NCBI RefSeq assembly: GCF_937958065.1
Contig: NZ_CALFXI010000020.1
Span: 1-16,422 of the forward strand
Origin: an uncultured Steroidobacter sp.
GTDB lineage: Bacteria; Pseudomonadota; Gammaproteobacteria; Steroidobacterales; Steroidobacteraceae
Direction of reading: 5' to 3'
Length of the DNA stretch: 16,422 nucleotides
Shown here: positions 15,595-16,422 of the stretch, piece by piece
How the letters are laid out: the number at the start of each line of letters is the position of its first letter
Numbering within the stretch: the stretch's first letter is position 1
Notes under the pieces: generated by a model
The model's database searches: none
Told to the model about the DNA's origin: nothing
Seen by the model: only the letters and a program-made list of their open reading frames with translations
Position numbers and translations under genes: made by a program

Positions 15595-15649
15595 GCGCCT
15601 ACGTTATTCCAGACACTTGTGTATGGCAAGAGCTGTGTAGAATACCGGC
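15595..15649. promoter_or_regulatory. divergent soxB/tetR promoter and candidate operator
   Basis: This 55-base gap must hold both start signals. Toward tetR (plus strand), TAGAAT at 15638-15643 is a good -10; the start of transcription would fall on or next to the ATG at 15650, and no ribosome site is present. Toward soxB (minus strand), TTGCCA (15629-15624) is a fair -35, but the -10 at 17 bases (TAACGT) is weak. Dyads that could bind a TetR dimer are ACACTTGTGT at 15613-15622 and a wider imperfect pair, TATTC..ACAC (15605-15616) against GTGT.GAATA (15635-15644), which encloses both promoter elements. Sequence elements are seen; function is inferred. Confidence 0.5.
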
Positions 15650-16237
15650 ATGGCAACCCGACCCCGAACATCAACCCGTCGCGCCAAACAAGCTCGCCAG
15701 CCCTTGGGCCGAGACGCATGGATCGAAGCTGCTCGCGTCGCCTTGATTGAGGAAGGGACCGCGGGCATCGAAGTCAACAAGCTGGCCAAACGGCTGGGCG
15801 TGACCCGAGGCGGCTTCTATTGGTTCTTCGAAAGCCGCGAACAACTGCTCGATGCCCTGCTCGATCATTGGGCCGAGACCAGCACCGTCCTGTTCGAACG
15901 AATTCCGAAGGCTCCCGGTCGCAGCGGCGCCGACAAATTCAAGATGCTGGTGGACCTGTGGATCAGTGAGAAAGAGTACGACCCGCGCTGGGACAGCGCG
16001 GTGCGCGACTGGGCGCGCACGTCATCCAAAGTGCTCGAGACCGTGCACGAAGTGGACCTCAAGCGCATTGGTTTCATCGAGCAGATATTTCGAGACCTGG
16101 GCTACCGCGGCAAGGAGGCACACGTGCGAGCGCGAGTGACCTACTATCATCAGGTGGGCTACTACGCGTTGGGCATCCATGAATCCCGCCAGGTGCGACT
16201 CGAATTGATGCCGTACTACACCAAGATTCTTGCGTAA
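15650..16237 (+). CDS. TetR-family transcriptional regulator
   Basis: This 195-residue DNA-binding protein carries an N-terminal helix-turn-helix (residues about 23-66; DAWIEAARVALIEEGTAGIEVNKLAKRLGVTRGGFYWFFESREQLLDALLDHW), the canonical TetR domain. A helical ligand/dimer domain of ordinary size follows, for which I recognise no close type. A basic stretch precedes the HTH (RPRTSTRRAKQARQ). It is divergent from soxB with a 55-base gap, so it probably controls the sox operon and itself. Whether it represses or activates, and whether sarcosine, glycine betaine or another compound is the ligand, cannot be read. The ATG lacks a ribosome site, which fits a leaderless mRNA. Confidence 0.93.
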   Translation: MATRPRTSTRRAKQARQPLGRDAWIEAARVALIEEGTAGIEVNKLAKRLGVTRGGFYWFFESREQLLDALLDHWAETSTVLFERIPKAPGRSGADKFKMLVDLWISEKEYDPRWDSAVRDWARTSSKVLETVHEVDLKRIGFIEQIFRDLGYRGKEAHVRARVTYYHQVGYYALGIHESRQVRLELMPYYTKILA

Positions 16238-16422
16238 TTGTGAGAGTGACCGACCGGCCGCAAAGGTAATCGACGGCAAAGCCGTCGCCGACCATGACTT
16301 CATCTTCTTCAAAGACGACTGCCAGCCCCTCGAGGATCTGAAGTACGCATATAGCCGCTGCCGCTGCGTCTTCGAGAAGCTGCCGATCCGCTATCGCGAA
16401 CCGTATAACGAGCGATACACGT
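16230..16422 (+). CDS. unidentified open frame running off the right edge
   Basis: A plus-strand frame stays open to the window end and reads, from base 16260, AKVIDGKAVADHDFIFFKDD and then CQPLEDLKYAYSRCRCVFEK and LPIRYREPYNERYT. The composition looks like a soluble protein rather than random translation. There is no ATG in this frame; the only start candidate seen is TTG at 16230, overlapping the last bases of tetR without a ribosome site. It may be a real gene with an unusual start, a broken remnant, or chance. I do not recognise the family and infer no function. Confidence 0.3.
   Translation, partial: MRNCESDRPAAKVIDGKAVADHDFIFFKDDCQPLEDLKYAYSRCRCVFEKLPIRYREPYNERYT

Noticed and set aside
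16271..16287. Seven-base perfect hairpin (CGACGGC, AAA, GCCGTCG) downstream of tetR as a terminator
   Set aside because: There is no T tract after it and it falls within a plausible coding frame (DGKAV); it could be a pause or Rho-related site but is not supported as an intrinsic terminator.

Overview
The window looks like chromosomal DNA from a GC-rich, aerobic Gram-negative bacterium, most likely a proteobacterium. The reasons are a TonB-dependent outer-membrane receptor with its sigma/anti-sigma pair, exported hydrolases, and a heterotetrameric sarcosine oxidase operon. A gammaproteobacterium of the Steroidobacter/Xanthomonadales kind is a guess from protein style only. I saw no rRNA, tRNA, CRISPR array or insertion sequence.

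Layout. (a) 1-422, plus strand: the C-terminal end of an HAF-repeat protein, followed by a gene-free convergent gap to 671. (b) 672-9697, minus strand, read right to left: ECF sigma factor, FecR-like anti-sigma regulator, TonB-dependent receptor with an STN signalling domain, exported amidohydrolase, exported CocE/NonD-type hydrolase, and an APC amino-acid permease. This reads as one nutrient-acquisition locus. The receptor imports a ligand and signals through FecR to the sigma factor, periplasmic enzymes cut the ligand, and the permease imports the product. (c) 9804-15594, minus strand: soxB-soxD-soxA-soxG-purU. These encode the four subunits of sarcosine oxidase plus 10-formyl-THF deformylase, packed with 4-8 base overlaps except for 17 bases between soxB and soxD. 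(d) 15650-16237, plus strand: a divergent TetR-type regulator, the natural candidate to control sox. (e) A short open frame of unknown nature runs off the right edge.

The most interesting signal is a repeated promoter-like motif, TGAGGTTTCGC followed 7-8 bases later by a CGTCTAC block. One copy sits at the right distance upstream of the TonB receptor. A second copy with identical spacing lies between the sigma gene and purU but points the other way, into the antisense strand of purU and the sox operon. A third, one base longer, lies inside the sigma gene just upstream of fecR. If functional, they define the sigma factor's own regulon and suggest an antisense link from the uptake system to one-carbon/sarcosine metabolism. 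Other points are an intrinsic terminator just after the receptor gene, an Asn in place of the first metal-binding His in the amidohydrolase, a hexanucleotide repeat inside soxG, and a probably leaderless tetR transcript.
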